A DNA stretch of 64,000 nt from Pseudomonas sp. efr-133-TYG-5 (lineage in GTDB: Bacteria > Pseudomonadota > Gammaproteobacteria > Pseudomonadales > Pseudomonadaceae), in the NCBI RefSeq assembly GCF_030209175.1, contig NZ_JARVSM010000001.1, positions 372,001 to 436,000 on the forward strand, written 5' to 3'. Numbering within the stretch: the stretch's first letter is position 1; each line of letters starts with the position of its first letter. Below the pieces are notes generated by a model. It saw only the letters and a list, made by a program, of their open reading frames with translations, did not search any database and was not told the DNA's origin. This document shows positions 1 through 9,039 of the stretch, in pieces. A program made the position numbers and the translations under genes.

Positions 1-819
1 CGTGCCGTAGCCGAACCAGCGCAGTCGCTCCAGCAGGACACAGGTGACCAGGCCGGCCACCAGTACCGGCAGCGACACCGGCGCGACCTTCTGGAAGAAC
101 TCGGCGAAATGCCAGCCCATCTCATGGCCGATCAGCAGGTTCTGTGGCTCGCCCACCAACGTGCAGACACCGCCCAGCGCCGTGCCCACCGCACCGTGCA
201 TCAACAGGCTGCGCAGGAAGGCGCGGAACTGCTCAAGATCTTCGTGATGCAGCGACGGCAAATGCTGGTCGTCGCTGAACGCGCTGTCCTGGCGCGGATC
301 GTTGCCGGATGCGACCCGGTGATACACCGAGTAGAAACCCACCGCGGCACTGATGATCACCGCCGTGACGGTCAGGGCATCGAGAAACGCCGAGAGAAAC
401 GCCGAAAGAAAACAGAACATCAAGGCCAGCAGGGCTTTCGAGCGCACGCCCAGCAGCAGGCGCGAAAACAGGAACAGCAGCAGATCCTTCATGAAATAGA
501 TGCCGGCGACCATGAACATCAGCAGCAGAATCACTGGGAAGTTGTGCTGCAACTCCTCGTACAAGGCTTGCGCTGTGGTCATTTTCAGCAGCAGCGCTTC
601 GATCAGCAGCAGGCCGCCGGGCATCAGCGGATAGCACTTGAGCGCCATGGCCAGGGTAAAAATGAACTCGATCACCAACAACCAGCCGGCGGCGACCGGG
701 CCAACCGTGAAACATACCAGGGCATTGAGGATCAGAAACCCGACGATGCACGCCTTGTACCAGCGGGGCGAGTGCCCGAGAAAGTTGTGCGCGAACGCCT
801 GGGCCATCGAACCGGACAT
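1..819 (-). CDS. nhaB: Na+/H+ antiporter NhaB (3' end outside window)
   Basis: Inner-membrane sodium/proton antiporter of the NhaB family, which exports Na+ for pH and salt homeostasis. The reverse strand reads an open frame from an ATG at 819 to the window edge (273 codons, no stop). The start [18 protein letters not shown] and the following hydrophobic stretches (for example [19 protein letters not shown]) match NhaB as I know it. An AGGAGCAACC ribosome site lies just upstream. NhaB proteins are about 500 residues, so roughly half the gene is missing here. The family call is by recognition of the sequence; only the truncation is certain. Confidence 0.9.
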   Translation of the reverse strand, partial: MSGSMAQAFAHNFLGHSPRWYKACIVGFLILNALVCFTVGPVAAGWLLVIEFIFTLAMALKCYPLMPGGLLLIEALLLKMTTAQALYEELQHNFPVILLLMFMVAGIYFMKDLLLFLFSRLLLGVRSKALLALMFCFLSAFLSAFLDALTVTAVIISAAVGFYSVYHRVASGNDPRQDSAFSDDQHLPSLHHEDLEQFRAFLRSLLMHGAVGTALGGVCTLVGEPQNLLIGHEMGWHFAEFFQKVAPVSLPVLVAGLVTCVLLERLRWFGYGT

Positions 820-892
820 CGGTTGCTCCTTGTCTTAAGAAGCGCGCAAGGTGCCGTAAGCATCAAGGAAGATCAAGTGTGGGAAGTTTCTG

Positions 893-2182
893 TTATTGAT
901 TCAGATAACGCGCCACCACCGCGCGGTAGTTGCCGTCCAGCGAATAGCCGCCGACCAGCAGTTCACCGCTGGGCTGCACCGCCAGCGCCGTCGCGGTATC
1001 CAGGCTGCGGCCCAGGCGCGTGCGCAACCAGCCGCGACCGCCGCCGAAACTCGGGTCGAGGCTGCCGTCGTCGAGGTAGCGGGCCACGATAAAGTCCGCT
1101 TCGAAGCCGCCGATGGTGGCGCCCACGGCCACCGTGCGGCCATCCACCATGCGCTGCGCTGCGCTCCACTGGCAGCCGCTGTGACCGATGTCGAGCAGAT
1201 GCGCCTGGCCACCGTGGCAGTGCAGGTCCGGGCGGCCGTTATGGTGAAGGGTCAACGCCATGCACCGAATCGGATCGCGGCTGCTGCCGAAGCAATGCAG
1301 ATGGTCGGCCGATTCGATCACCTGGCTGATCTGTGCACTCTGCCCGTGCGCCTTGAACGCGAGAAAGCCGTCGCTGGCGAAACGCTCGTCGAGCTGGCCG
1401 TCCGGCAGATAGCGGGCGAGCAGGCCTTCCTGGGGAAAGTCGATCGATCCGGCGACCACGATCCACCCATCGGCCTGTAACAGCAGGCTGCTGAGCCAGG
1501 TGTTGAGCAGCAGGTGGCGGATCATCACGAAACCCCGTCCGTTGAACGTGTCGTCGAGAGCGCCATCGGGCTTGAGGCGGATGAGCATGCCGGCGTGGTC
1601 GGCGAGTTCGAAGTGATGGTTGGCGATCAGCAGGATGTGACCGTCGTCCTGGACGGCGAAATCGCAGGCCTCGGCCCCAGGCACGCCGGGTGGCAGCCAG
1701 GCATCGCGAGCGCCCATGGAGAGGTCGCCGGGCAGGCGCACGACTTGCCGGCCGTTATCGCCGAACGAGCCATCCGGATGGCCATTGGCGTCGAACAGGG
1801 CCAGGGCGGGCAGGGTGCGATGAGCGTTTTCGTAGTGCAGGCCCGCGAGCAGAATGCGTCCATCGGGCAGCGCTTGCACTTTGCCGGCCATGGCTTCGAA
1901 CCCGCCGGCGAATTCGCCGATGACGCTGCCCTGATGACCGAAGCTGAAGTCGGCCGAGCCATCTTCCAGTAATCGCGCCAGGCCAAAGCGGCTGCCTTGT
2001 GCCGTGCCGACTTTGGCGGCGACCAGCAGACGCCCCTGCGCATCGAGTGCGAGGCCCTGGGTAAGGCTGGAAATGCTGTCGGCGAAATACACCTGAGCGA
2101 CGCCATTGTTGGCGAAGTCGGTGTCGAGTTGTCCGGCGGTTTTCGCTCGAGTCGGCAGCGCAATAGCGTTCTGGGAGGACAT
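893..2182 (-). CDS. Delta-60 repeat (beta-propeller-like) protein
   Basis: About 429 residues built of imperfect repeats of roughly 50-60 residues, each with a core like DGSLDPSFGGGRG or DGSADFSFGHQG (at least six or seven copies visible). This is the signature of delta-60 repeats, usually found in surface or extracellular proteins. I chose the ATG at 2182 (MSSQNAIALPTRA) because AGGAGA lies about 9 bases upstream; an in-frame ATG at 2248 lacks such a site. No signal peptide is visible, so export, if any, would be by another route. Function is unknown. It stands alone between nhaB and a small conserved gene. Confidence 0.75.
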   Translation of the reverse strand: MSSQNAIALPTRAKTAGQLDTDFANNGVAQVYFADSISSLTQGLALDAQGRLLVAAKVGTAQGSRFGLARLLEDGSADFSFGHQGSVIGEFAGGFEAMAGKVQALPDGRILLAGLHYENAHRTLPALALFDANGHPDGSFGDNGRQVVRLPGDLSMGARDAWLPPGVPGAEACDFAVQDDGHILLIANHHFELADHAGMLIRLKPDGALDDTFNGRGFVMIRHLLLNTWLSSLLLQADGWIVVAGSIDFPQEGLLARYLPDGQLDERFASDGFLAFKAHGQSAQISQVIESADHLHCFGSSRDPIRCMALTLHHNGRPDLHCHGGQAHLLDIGHSGCQWSAAQRMVDGRTVAVGATIGGFEADFIVARYLDDGSLDPSFGGGRGWLRTRLGRSLDTATALAVQPSGELLVGGYSLDGNYRAVVARYLNQ

Positions 2183-2425
2183 GCACGCTTCTCCTGGCGA
2201 GTCGGGCATGTTCCGGATGCCGGGTGGCCGACTGCATGAGCGGAACATTCAATCCCTGAACGTGTGCAAGTTCAACTGACAGAACTAACAGGTGGAGGGT
2301 CGCACTGTGCCAGAACAGTGTCTTTTTGAACCAGTCGCAAGCCTGCCAAGTATTCAGGCAATAAACCGCTGGGAAAAGTTATACAAAACTTCTGCGGATA
2401 AATAGGATTAAGCAGTTAAGCGCAA

Positions 2426-2465
2426 AAGAGGGCGGATGACTTCAAAGTCATCCGCATTGCCCTCT
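2426..2465 (-). terminator. Hairpin terminator of the 88-residue gene
   Basis: GCGGATGACT (2432-2441) pairs with AGTCATCCGC (2446-2455) around a four-base loop. On the minus strand the stem is followed by CCTCTTTTGC. It lies directly after the stop codon of the minus-strand gene at 2468-2734. Confidence 0.7.
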
Positions 2466-2467
2466 GC

Positions 2468-2734
2468 TCAGTGCGGCATCGACCAGGATTGCAGCGCGTA
2501 ACCTTCTTCGCTCAATTCGGCGCGAGCCTGTTGCAGCAGGTACTCGAGCTGCGCTGGATCGGAATAAGCGCTGCTTGGAATCTGCGTCCGGCCAATGTGC
2601 GAGTTGGTACGGTCGATGACGGTCAGGCTGAGTTCGCCGTTGCCGTCCTGTGGGGCCCAGGCCACGCATTGAAAAGGTTTAAATGCGCGGTTGGCAATCA
2701 AAAGAGCTTCGTTGATACGGAGCGGGGCGGTCAT
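2468..2734 (-). CDS. Small conserved hypothetical protein
   Basis: An 88-residue protein, MTAPLRINEALLIANRAF to the end SWSMPH. The ATG at 2734 is preceded by AGAGAGAAGATCCC, a reasonable ribosome site; a longer frame from 2821 lacks one. No signal peptide or membrane segment is visible. The composition is that of a soluble, mildly acidic protein. I do not recognise a domain of known function. It is followed by its own terminator, so it is probably a single-gene unit. Confidence 0.7.
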   Translation of the reverse strand: MTAPLRINEALLIANRAFKPFQCVAWAPQDGNGELSLTVIDRTNSHIGRTQIPSSAYSDPAQLEYLLQQARAELSEEGYALQSWSMPH

Positions 2735-3078
2735 GGGATCTTCTCTCTGTAGTGCCCAATCAAGTGATGTGCCGTCGGTTGGGCTTACCGTTCGGCGAGT
2801 TACTTGTACTGATGCACGCAACCCGGTGGTGGGTCACAACCACAGCAAAGAAATTTCAACTTTCTTTCAGACAGGCAGTTTTCCGACAGCTTTTGAAAGC
2901 CTGCTGAAAGAATCAAGTCGATAGCTAACTAACCAAGCCAGTTCTTATAACTAGTTGTCCTGCATGCCTATAAGCAATCGATACAAGGCGCCGTCAAATT
3001 CTTGCTAACGTTACAGTCGGGTCTGCCAAATGACTGTTTTTAAAACCAATTCCTATAATTTGGCGCCAAGGAACAGTC
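2735..3078. promoter_or_regulatory. AT-rich intergenic region between divergent genes
   Basis: 344 bases without a convincing gene, clearly richer in A and T than the flanks. It must hold the promoters of the minus-strand 88-residue gene and of the plus-strand sigma54 activator. I see no match to a -24/-12 promoter and no copy of the TGaaACAG box found upstream of fapA, so autoregulation by that box is not supported by sequence. Confidence 0.4.
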
Positions 3079-4404
3079 ATGATTGAAGCGCCTGCTCTAA
3101 GACGGCTACTGGTGGTTGATCCTTGTGATGACTGTCACCGATTATTGCCGGGTTTGCGCGCTGTAGGCTGGGATGTCGACAGCTGTACGCTGGAGCATGC
3201 CGGCGACCGCAGTTGTGATGTCGGGCTGCTGCGCTTGCAACCTTTTCACCTGGAACGGCCCGAAGCGGTAAAGGAGCTGATCAGCCGCAGCGGTACCGAA
3301 TGGATCGCCGTGTTGAACCAGGAAGTCCTGCGTTTGCAGAACGTCGGCGATTTTGTCTGCGAATGGTTCTTCGATTTCCACACCTTGCCGTTCGACGTTT
3401 CGCGCGTGCAGGTGACCCTCGGCCGGGCATTCGGCATGGCACGCCTGCGCGGGCAGGGCACGATTCACGTGGATCAGCCGGAACACGAGTTGCTGGGCGA
3501 CAGCAAGCCGATTCGCGAACTGCGCAAACTGTTGAGCAAACTGGCTCCCACCGAATCGCCGGTATTGATTCGCGGCGAAAGTGGCACCGGCAAAGAACTG
3601 GTCGCACGCACCTTGCACCGTCAGTCGCAGCGCCACGCCAAACCCTTCGTCGCGATCAATTGCGGGGCGATTCCCGAGCATCTGATCCAGTCCGAGCTGT
3701 TCGGCCATGAAAAGGGTGCATTCACCGGCGCCCACCAGCGCAAGGTCGGAAGAATCGAGGCGGCCAATGGCGGCACGCTGTTCCTCGACGAAATCGGCGA
3801 TCTGCCGTTGGAATTGCAGGCCAATCTGCTGCGATTCCTCCAGGAAAAGCACATTGAGCGGGTCGGTGGCAGTCAGCCGATTCCGGTGGACGTGCGGGTA
3901 CTGGCGGCGACCCACGTCGATCTGGAAGCGGCGATCGAGAAGAAGCGCTTTCGCGAGGACTTGTACTACCGGCTCAACGTCCTGCAAGTGGTCACCGCGC
4001 CGTTGCGTGAGCGTCACGGCGACCTCTCGATGCTGGCCAACCATTTTTCTCACTTCTACAGCCATGAAACCGGTCGCCGTCCACGCAGTTTCAGCGAGGA
4101 TGCGCTGATTGCCATGGGCAAGCACGACTGGCCCGGCAATGTCCGGGAGCTGGCCAACCGCGTGCGGCGCGGCCTGGTACTGGCCGAAGGGCGGCAGATC
4201 GAGGCTCGCGACCTGGGGCTGATGAGTCAGCAGTCGATTGCCACGCCCATGGGCACCCTGGAAGACTATAAGACCCGCGCCGAACGCCAGGCGCTGTGCG
4301 ACGTGTTGAACCGCCACAGTGACAACCTCAGCGTGGCGGCCAAGGTACTGGGAGTTTCACGGCCGACGTTCTACCGCCTGCTGCACAAACACCAGATTCG
4401 CTAG
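3079..4404 (+). CDS. Sigma54-dependent enhancer-binding protein, VpsR/FleQ-like
   Basis: A 441-residue activator that would drive open-complex formation by RpoN polymerase. Residues 1 to about 130 form a receiver-like domain without an obvious phosphoacceptor aspartate (the expected strand reads VGLLRLQP). The AAA+ domain has Walker A GESGTGKE (166-173), the sigma54-contacting GAFTGA loop (213-218) and Walker B LFLDE (D237, E238). A Fis-type helix-turn-helix sits at the C-terminus ([18 protein letters not shown]). The architecture and length match Vibrio VpsR, a c-di-GMP-responsive biofilm regulator, and FleQ. It converges on the fap operon, which carries a sigma54-type promoter, so fap is the likely target (inference). 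The exact ortholog name is uncertain. Confidence 0.9.
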   Translation: MIEAPALRRLLVVDPCDDCHRLLPGLRAVGWDVDSCTLEHAGDRSCDVGLLRLQPFHLERPEAVKELISRSGTEWIAVLNQEVLRLQNVGDFVCEWFFDFHTLPFDVSRVQVTLGRAFGMARLRGQGTIHVDQPEHELLGDSKPIRELRKLLSKLAPTESPVLIRGESGTGKELVARTLHRQSQRHAKPFVAINCGAIPEHLIQSELFGHEKGAFTGAHQRKVGRIEAANGGTLFLDEIGDLPLELQANLLRFLQEKHIERVGGSQPIPVDVRVLAATHVDLEAAIEKKRFREDLYYRLNVLQVVTAPLRERHGDLSMLANHFSHFYSHETGRRPRSFSEDALIAMGKHDWPGNVRELANRVRRGLVLAEGRQIEARDLGLMSQQSIATPMGTLEDYKTRAERQALCDVLNRHSDNLSVAAKVLGVSRPTFYRLLHKHQIR

Positions 4405-4405
4405 A

Positions 4406-4453
4406 AAAAATCGCCGTTGTCATAGGTGTCTGTCGACACGGCTGACAACGGCG
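4406..4453 (-). terminator. Terminator of the fap operon
   Basis: CGCCGTTGTCA (4412-4422) pairs perfectly with TGACAACGGCG (4443-4453), with a smaller nested GTGTC/GACAC hairpin inside. On the minus strand the stem is followed by a run of six T, a classic intrinsic terminator for transcripts coming from fapF. Confidence 0.85.
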
Positions 4454-4466
4454 ATCCGGTGTAGGA

Positions 4467-4490
4467 AAGCCCCGCCGACGCGGGGCTTGT
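4467..4490. terminator. Second hairpin between convergent fapF and regulator
   Basis: AAGCCCCGC (4467-4475) pairs with GCGGGGCTT (4480-4488). It lies between the fapF stop and the stronger hairpin at 4412-4453 and can act on either strand; the T-run is weak. With its neighbour it insulates the convergent fap and regulator transcripts. Confidence 0.65.
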
Positions 4491-4494
4491 TGCA

Positions 4495-5802
4495 TCAGAA
4501 GTAGTACGGGAATTTCAGGCTGAAGGAAAAGTCCGGGGCATCGTCGGTCATGCCGATGGACAGGTTAGGCACGATGGTCAGGTTGTCGGTGGCCGCAATG
4601 GTCATGCCGACGTTGAAGTAACCGGCGTTGGCGTCGCTGGACACCACCGATTCCCAGTCCCCGCCATCCTGTTTCAGCTTGCTCTTGCGTTGCACCAGGT
4701 CGGACACCGAGAACGACATACTCATCTTCTCGTTCAAGGCGAAGGCGATACCGGCGCCAATCTGGAAGCTGTCGCCAATGCGTACCTTGCCCGGGGTTTT
4801 CTGGTTGACCGTGGAACTGATGTCGTCGAAAGACTCCTCCAGGTTGTGGGTGTAGGACAGGCTGCCGAACAGCACCGCCGGGTCGTACGTCTTGACCAGC
4901 GAGATCCCCGGCGTGATCGACCAGACGCCGTTGCCGGTCGGCAGGGTGTCAGGCACGAACAGGTTCGAGTTGGCGTCGGTCTGGCGCAACTTGATGCCAA
5001 ACGGGTCCTTGCCGGTTGGCGCCTTGACCCGCAGGGTCACCACCGCATCCGGTGTGTTCACCGATTCGTCGAGGAACTTGTAGGCGATGCCGAAGTTGAC
5101 GTCGCCCAGGGTCGGATCGCGTGACACGTCCTGCTCGGTGGTGACGTTGGAGGCGCCACCGTTGCCGCCGCCGGACTGATACGTCGAATCGCGGTACACC
5201 ACCGGGACGTTCACGTCGAACTGCCAGCGGTTGTCGAAGTTGTAGCGGCCAGTGAGGTCGAGCGTCCAGGTGTCGGCCTTGATCCGGTCAAGGTTGATGT
5301 TACCCAGAAAGATCGAGTCCAGTGCCAGGAAACCGTTGAGAATCAGTTGGCGGGTGTCGTAGCGCGAATAGGTCAAGCCGGTTTCAAGGCTGAACTTGCC
5401 GCCGCCAAAGAAGCCGCTGGCCTCGTCGTACAGGTTGGAAACGCTCTGCGCCGGTTGCGAATCGTCAGCCAGCGACTGCCCGTAGGAAGCGCCACTGCCC
5501 CCGGCGGCGCCCCCCGATGCTGCTGCGGCCCCGGTGCCGGTGGCCACTTTTGGATTGCCTTTCATGTCCGATGGCGACTTGGCCAGGCGCTTCGGTGGTG
5601 GGGCGGCGGGTTGATCCTCGACCTGGCGAACCCGTTGTTCGAGCACTGCCAGGGCTTTTTGTTGTACTTCGTATCGTTGCTTAAGCTCCAGAAGTTCCTG
5701 TTTCAGGGCTTCTACATCCGCGTCGGGTGCTGCTTGCAGCATCGCCGCGGGTAGAAGAGTACTCAAACAAACAGCGGCACGCAGTGAAACTGATCGATAC
5801 AT
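4495..5802 (-). CDS. fapF: FapF, outer-membrane amyloid secretion channel
   Basis: 435 residues. FapF is the beta-barrel pore that exports FapB, FapC and FapE across the outer membrane. The protein has a signal peptide ending near LQAAPDA, then a coiled-coil stretch ([18 protein letters not shown], about residues 28-65), then a low-complexity Gly/Ala/Ser linker. The large C-terminal barrel of alternating strands ends in an aromatic residue (FPYYF), as outer-membrane proteins do. This coiled-coil/linker/barrel order is the known FapF layout. It is the last gene of fapABCDEF, 45 bases after fapE, and is followed by the operon terminator. AAGGGACGG upstream supports the ATG at 5802. Confidence 0.95.
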   Translation of the reverse strand: MYRSVSLRAAVCLSTLLPAAMLQAAPDADVEALKQELLELKQRYEVQQKALAVLEQRVRQVEDQPAAPPPKRLAKSPSDMKGNPKVATGTGAAAASGGAAGGSGASYGQSLADDSQPAQSVSNLYDEASGFFGGGKFSLETGLTYSRYDTRQLILNGFLALDSIFLGNINLDRIKADTWTLDLTGRYNFDNRWQFDVNVPVVYRDSTYQSGGGNGGASNVTTEQDVSRDPTLGDVNFGIAYKFLDESVNTPDAVVTLRVKAPTGKDPFGIKLRQTDANSNLFVPDTLPTGNGVWSITPGISLVKTYDPAVLFGSLSYTHNLEESFDDISSTVNQKTPGKVRIGDSFQIGAGIAFALNEKMSMSFSVSDLVQRKSKLKQDGGDWESVVSSDANAGYFNVGMTIAATDNLTIVPNLSIGMTDDAPDFSFSLKFPYYF

Positions 5803-5847
5803 GAATAAGCCGTCCCTTTAAGCCCAATGATCGAGACTCAGCGTAGT

Positions 5848-6594
5848 TCAATATCCAATGCTGCGTAGTGCCCTGAGTTGAGTCAGATTGCAATCCAGTG
5901 CGCCGACGGTCTGGCCGTTATTATTCAGGACCACGTTGAGTTGGGTCAGGTTGTTGACCACGTTGGCATTGCCCAGCAGACGGGTGTTCTGCAGCAGCCC
6001 GCTCTGGGCGACCTGTTGCAGTGCCGTGCCTTGATTGCCGCTGGCCTGAATGGCCATTTGCACGCCGCCACCGGTGGCGGAAACGGCCACATTGCCGGCG
6101 GCGTTGCTACCGGTGATGGTCTGGCCTGCGACCAGCGCCTGCCCCTGGGCAGGCGCGAGCGCCGGCGCCTGGTTGGCTTCTTTGACGTTGATCGCCACGT
6201 TGTTGTAGGCGGTGTTGCCGTCGCCGGCCGCGCGCACGCTCTGCGTCACGCCTTGCGAAGTGTTCAGGCCTGCGCCACCGATGACATTGCCGGTACCCGC
6301 GTCGGGGGTACTGCCATTGCCGGTTTCCTTGATGGTCGAGACATAGAATTCAGGTTTGATCGTGGCGTGCTGCAGTTGCATCGAGGCCGATGCACCGATC
6401 AGATCGCCACTGGCGTTGCGCCAGGTGCTGCTCATGACAATGCCGAAGCTGATGATCCGCCCCGGCATGACGTAACGACCGCGAAGCTCGGCAAGCTCCT
6501 GATCCTGGATTTCGATGGGTTTGAATCCTGCATTGGCATAGCCTGACGCACTCGCCGCCAGGCAGGCGGCGGCCAGCCAGTATGAGGTTTTCAT
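5848..6594 (-). CDS. fapE: FapE, secreted minor amyloid-associated protein
   Basis: 248 residues with an N-terminal signal peptide (MKTSYWLAAACLAASASG) and a body rich in Asn, Gln, Gly and Ala. FapE is an exported minor component of Pseudomonas amyloid fibrils. The ATG at 6594 has GGGAG about 7 bases upstream; an in-frame ATG at 6612 is less likely. The conserved-looking segment GRIISFGIVMSSTWRN and the position between fapD and fapF fix the identity. The precise biochemical role of FapE in assembly is not established, as far as I know. Confidence 0.92.
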   Translation of the reverse strand: MKTSYWLAAACLAASASGYANAGFKPIEIQDQELAELRGRYVMPGRIISFGIVMSSTWRNASGDLIGASASMQLQHATIKPEFYVSTIKETGNGSTPDAGTGNVIGGAGLNTSQGVTQSVRAAGDGNTAYNNVAINVKEANQAPALAPAQGQALVAGQTITGSNAAGNVAVSATGGGVQMAIQASGNQGTALQQVAQSGLLQNTRLLGNANVVNNLTQLNVVLNNNGQTVGALDCNLTQLRALRSIGY

Positions 6595-6638
6595 CTGCTG
6601 CTCCCGGGACATCCAGCCCCATTCTTTATAATCGGCGA

Positions 6639-7319
6639 TTAAAAGAAGTCGCTCTGTATGAACCCGAAGTCCATCAATTCAGCATCTTTGACAGGGTTGA
6701 AGCCATCCAGCTTGTTCTTGGCGGTCAGCGGGGCCGGTGGACTGCGCAATGCATTGGTTTTGTCATAACCGGGGCCGACGATGGCGAAGACGATGCCGTT
6801 CCAACCTTTGACAAAGTCATCATGGGTGTAACGTTTGTGTCCCAGAACAGGGTCTCCGATGTAAACCCAGTCCTTGTCCGCACGCTGCAACACCACGAAA
6901 TGCTTGTAGCCGCGAATTTCCATCAGTACCACCACCGGGATTGTCACTGCGTCGAGCTTCTCCGATGGAATCTTGTAGCCCCTGGCGCGCATGCCGATGC
7001 TTTCTATGTAGCGCTTCATGTCGAGCATGGAAAAACCCTGGGTACGCACCAGGTTCTGGTCAGCGTTGACCAGCATGCCTTTGATGATGTGCTCTTCATC
7101 GACGTCGAGCCAATAAGCCTGGCGCAGTACCGTGGCCAGTGCGGCAGCGCCGCAGCTGAAATCGGTTTTCTGTTCGACGATGTCGGAAAACTTGCGCTCA
7201 CGGATGCTTTGCACGTTCTTGTAGACGAGTGTGCCGCCGGGAAGGGCAGCCACCGGCATCTGCGCGGCCTGGGTCAGGCCAGAGAAGCAAAGCAGAGCGA
7301 TAAGGGCAGTCTTACGCAT
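6639..7319 (-). CDS. fapD: FapD, peptidase C39-like processing protease
   Basis: 226 residues with a signal peptide (ALIALLCFSGLTQAAQ) and one C39 papain-like domain. The catalytic cysteine lies in QKTDFSCGAA (C56), the histidine in GYKHFVVLQ (H140) and the aspartate in YIGDPVLG (D156), so the enzyme looks intact. FapD is thought to act in the periplasm on Fap secretion or processing. It starts just downstream of a terminator-like hairpin after fapC, so it should be made in smaller amounts than FapC. It is one of two C39-family proteins in this window; the other is the fusion at 25290-26390. Confidence 0.94.
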   Translation of the reverse strand: MRKTALIALLCFSGLTQAAQMPVAALPGGTLVYKNVQSIRERKFSDIVEQKTDFSCGAAALATVLRQAYWLDVDEEHIIKGMLVNADQNLVRTQGFSMLDMKRYIESIGMRARGYKIPSEKLDAVTIPVVVLMEIRGYKHFVVLQRADKDWVYIGDPVLGHKRYTHDDFVKGWNGIVFAIVGPGYDKTNALRSPPAPLTAKNKLDGFNPVKDAELMDFGFIQSDFF

Positions 7320-7346
7320 GATCGATACGCCTTTGCGGACTGAGGA

Positions 7347-7368
7347 AAAGCCCCGTTTCCGGGGCTTT
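7347..7368 (-). terminator. Intra-operon hairpin between fapC and fapD
   Basis: AAAGCCCC (7347-7354) pairs perfectly with GGGGCTTT (7361-7368) around a six-base loop. On the minus strand the stem ends in CTTTTCC, so it resembles an intrinsic terminator placed inside the operon right after fapC. Partial termination or mRNA 3'-end protection would both raise FapC over the downstream secretion genes. Confidence 0.7.
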
Positions 7369-7382
7369 CGTTTCGATCGCGA

Positions 7383-8393
7383 TTACATGCAGGCTTTGCA
7401 ACCTGCAGCGATGGACAGCGAGTTGCTTTGTTGGTTGCCAACGCCGGCTGCGTTGTTGTAACCCGCGTTGCCGGAGAAGTTGTTGCCTACGTTGGAGATG
7501 TTGGCGTTGTTGGTGACTGGGTTTTTCCAGCCGTCTGGAGTCATCACTTGTTGAGTGGTCACGCCAGCCAGACCGAAGACACCCACGGCAACGAAGTCAG
7601 ATTTCTGATCTTTGCCGCCGCCATTGCCACCATGGCCTCTGTCGTTGTTGCCATAGCCGCCGTGACCATGATCGTCATCTTTGGTGGTCGCGGTACCGGC
7701 AGCCACGAATGCGCCGCCGGCGGTGACAGTGCCAGTAAGAGTATCTTTCTTGTAGGTTTGCGTGCCGTTGTTGGCGACAGTCAGACCGCTGGAGCTCTGG
7801 TTGGCAGCGGCAGCAGCCTGCGCTACACGACCACCGGACACAGCAATGGCCAGGTTGTTTTTCTGTTGGTTGAAGTTGCCGGCACTGTTGTTCACGCCGA
7901 TGTTGCCCGAGCCGCCGTTGCCGACGTTGTTCAGGCTGGCGTTGGCAGTGCTGGAGTAGTTGGCAACGGTGTTGTTGCCGTTGACTTGAGTGGCGCTGGA
8001 AGCCGACACCGCGGAGCCGAAGATGAAGCTTTCGTCAGCCGTGGCCAGAGCAGCAGCGTTGTCTTGTTGGTTGCCGTCGCCAGCGGTGTTGTTCATGCCG
8101 ACGTTGCCGTTGGTGCCGTTGGCCGAACTGCTGATGTTGGCATTGTTTTGAGTGCCCTGGTTGAGCACAGCATTGCCGCCGCTGCTTTGTACGTCGAGCA
8201 CTGCGGCACCGGCACCTGCGCCGATTTGCAGCAGTTCTTCCAGGGTAGGGCCTTTTGGTTCATGGTTGCCATGACCGTTGCCGTGCCCGTTACCATGACC
8301 GTGATCGTCGTCACGGCCGCCTGCCTGTGCTGCGATTGCCATCACTGCTGCAAGTGCGAAAACCAGTGGTTTGAGAGCCATTGTAGGTTTCAT
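7383..8393 (-). CDS. fapC: FapC, major amyloid fibril subunit
   Basis: 336 residues, the main structural subunit of Fap fibrils. A signal peptide ends near AIAAQA. Three imperfect Asn/Gln-rich repeats follow (about 78-117, 138-184, 293-330), each with a core like GNVGMNNTAGDGNQQ. The linkers differ in length and are rich in Ala, Ser and Gly. The C-terminus GCKACM carries a CXXC pair (C332, C335). Unusual Asp/His/Gly-rich tracts (DDDHGHGNGHG at 28-38 and KDDDHGHGGYGNN at 238-250) flank the repeat region and may bind metal (inference). GGAG about 8 bases before the ATG at 8393 supports the start. Confidence 0.95.
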   Translation of the reverse strand: MKPTMALKPLVFALAAVMAIAAQAGGRDDDHGHGNGHGNGHGNHEPKGPTLEELLQIGAGAGAAVLDVQSSGGNAVLNQGTQNNANISSSANGTNGNVGMNNTAGDGNQQDNAAALATADESFIFGSAVSASSATQVNGNNTVANYSSTANASLNNVGNGGSGNIGVNNSAGNFNQQKNNLAIAVSGGRVAQAAAAANQSSSGLTVANNGTQTYKKDTLTGTVTAGGAFVAAGTATTKDDDHGHGGYGNNDRGHGGNGGGKDQKSDFVAVGVFGLAGVTTQQVMTPDGWKNPVTNNANISNVGNNFSGNAGYNNAAGVGNQQSNSLSIAAGCKACM

Positions 8394-8465
8394 GGTGTTT
8401 CTCCATCGTGCTTATTAGTTGGTTAAGTGTTGGTACTTTCTAATTGCACTGCTTTTTTGTTTGGG

Positions 8466-9038
8466 TCAGTCTGCGACCCGGATGCTCAGGGTGTTAGCCA
8501 TACGGTTCCCCACCCCGGCACTCTGGTTCACCTGGATTACCCCGCGGCTGCCGGTGAAGGCCTGATCACTTGTCGTGACCTGGCGACTGCCGGGTGAGGT
8601 ACCAGTTGCTCCTGAGCTCGGTAACAGCGCCACGTTCTGCTGAGCGAGGGCGCTGTCGTCAACGGACTGCGGGCCAGCACTGATGCTGATCCGGGTCACG
8701 TTGGCCATTTGATTGTTGGCCCCGGCCCCCTGGTTCACGCCCAGGACACCGTTGCCATTGCTGAAAGCGTTGCCGCCGATGGTGGCGCTGGCATTGGCCG
8801 AGCGGTCGGCCGGGGTATCGATTCGCTGGATCACGCTGGTGGTGGCGCTGGCCTCAGTGCCAATGGCGATCGACTTGGTATTGGTTTGTTGCATCTGGTC
8901 GCCGGCGGCCTGGTTGACGTTGAAGTTGCCTTTGTATTGCACGCCGGAGTTCTGAATGTTGGCGTTGTCCACGGCACTCGGATCGGCCATCACGCTGGTG
9001 CAGCCGAGGAGGGCGAGCAGGAACAGGGAACGATTCAT
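8466..9038 (-). CDS. fapB: FapB, amyloid nucleator subunit
   Basis: 190 residues with a signal peptide (MNRSLFLLALLGCTSVMA). Three Asn/Gln-rich repeats carry cores such as GNFNVNQAAGDQMQQ, GVLGVNQGAGANNQM and GVIQVNQSAGVGNRM, similar to those in FapC but shorter. FapB is considered the minor, nucleating subunit. The start ATG lies one base after the fapA stop, so the two genes are probably translationally coupled. It is separated from fapC by 72 bases. Confidence 0.94.
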   Translation of the reverse strand: MNRSLFLLALLGCTSVMADPSAVDNANIQNSGVQYKGNFNVNQAAGDQMQQTNTKSIAIGTEASATTSVIQRIDTPADRSANASATIGGNAFSNGNGVLGVNQGAGANNQMANVTRISISAGPQSVDDSALAQQNVALLPSSGATGTSPGSRQVTTSDQAFTGSRGVIQVNQSAGVGNRMANTLSIRVAD

Positions 9039-9039
9039 G

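Noticed and set aside
109..1092. Long plus-strand frame over nhaB
   Set aside because: It is Gln/Arg/His-rich and antisense to a recognisable NhaB sequence.
2290..2340. TGGCACAGTGCGACCC on the minus strand upstream of the delta-60 gene as a sigma54 promoter
   Set aside because: It has the -24 half but lacks the GC of the -12 element at the right spacing; it is better explained as part of a small CACTG/CAGTG hairpin.
7383..9038. Repetitive DNA in fapC and fapB as a possible CRISPR or tandem array
   Set aside because: The repeats are protein-level amyloid repeats with varied spacing and no conserved DNA unit.
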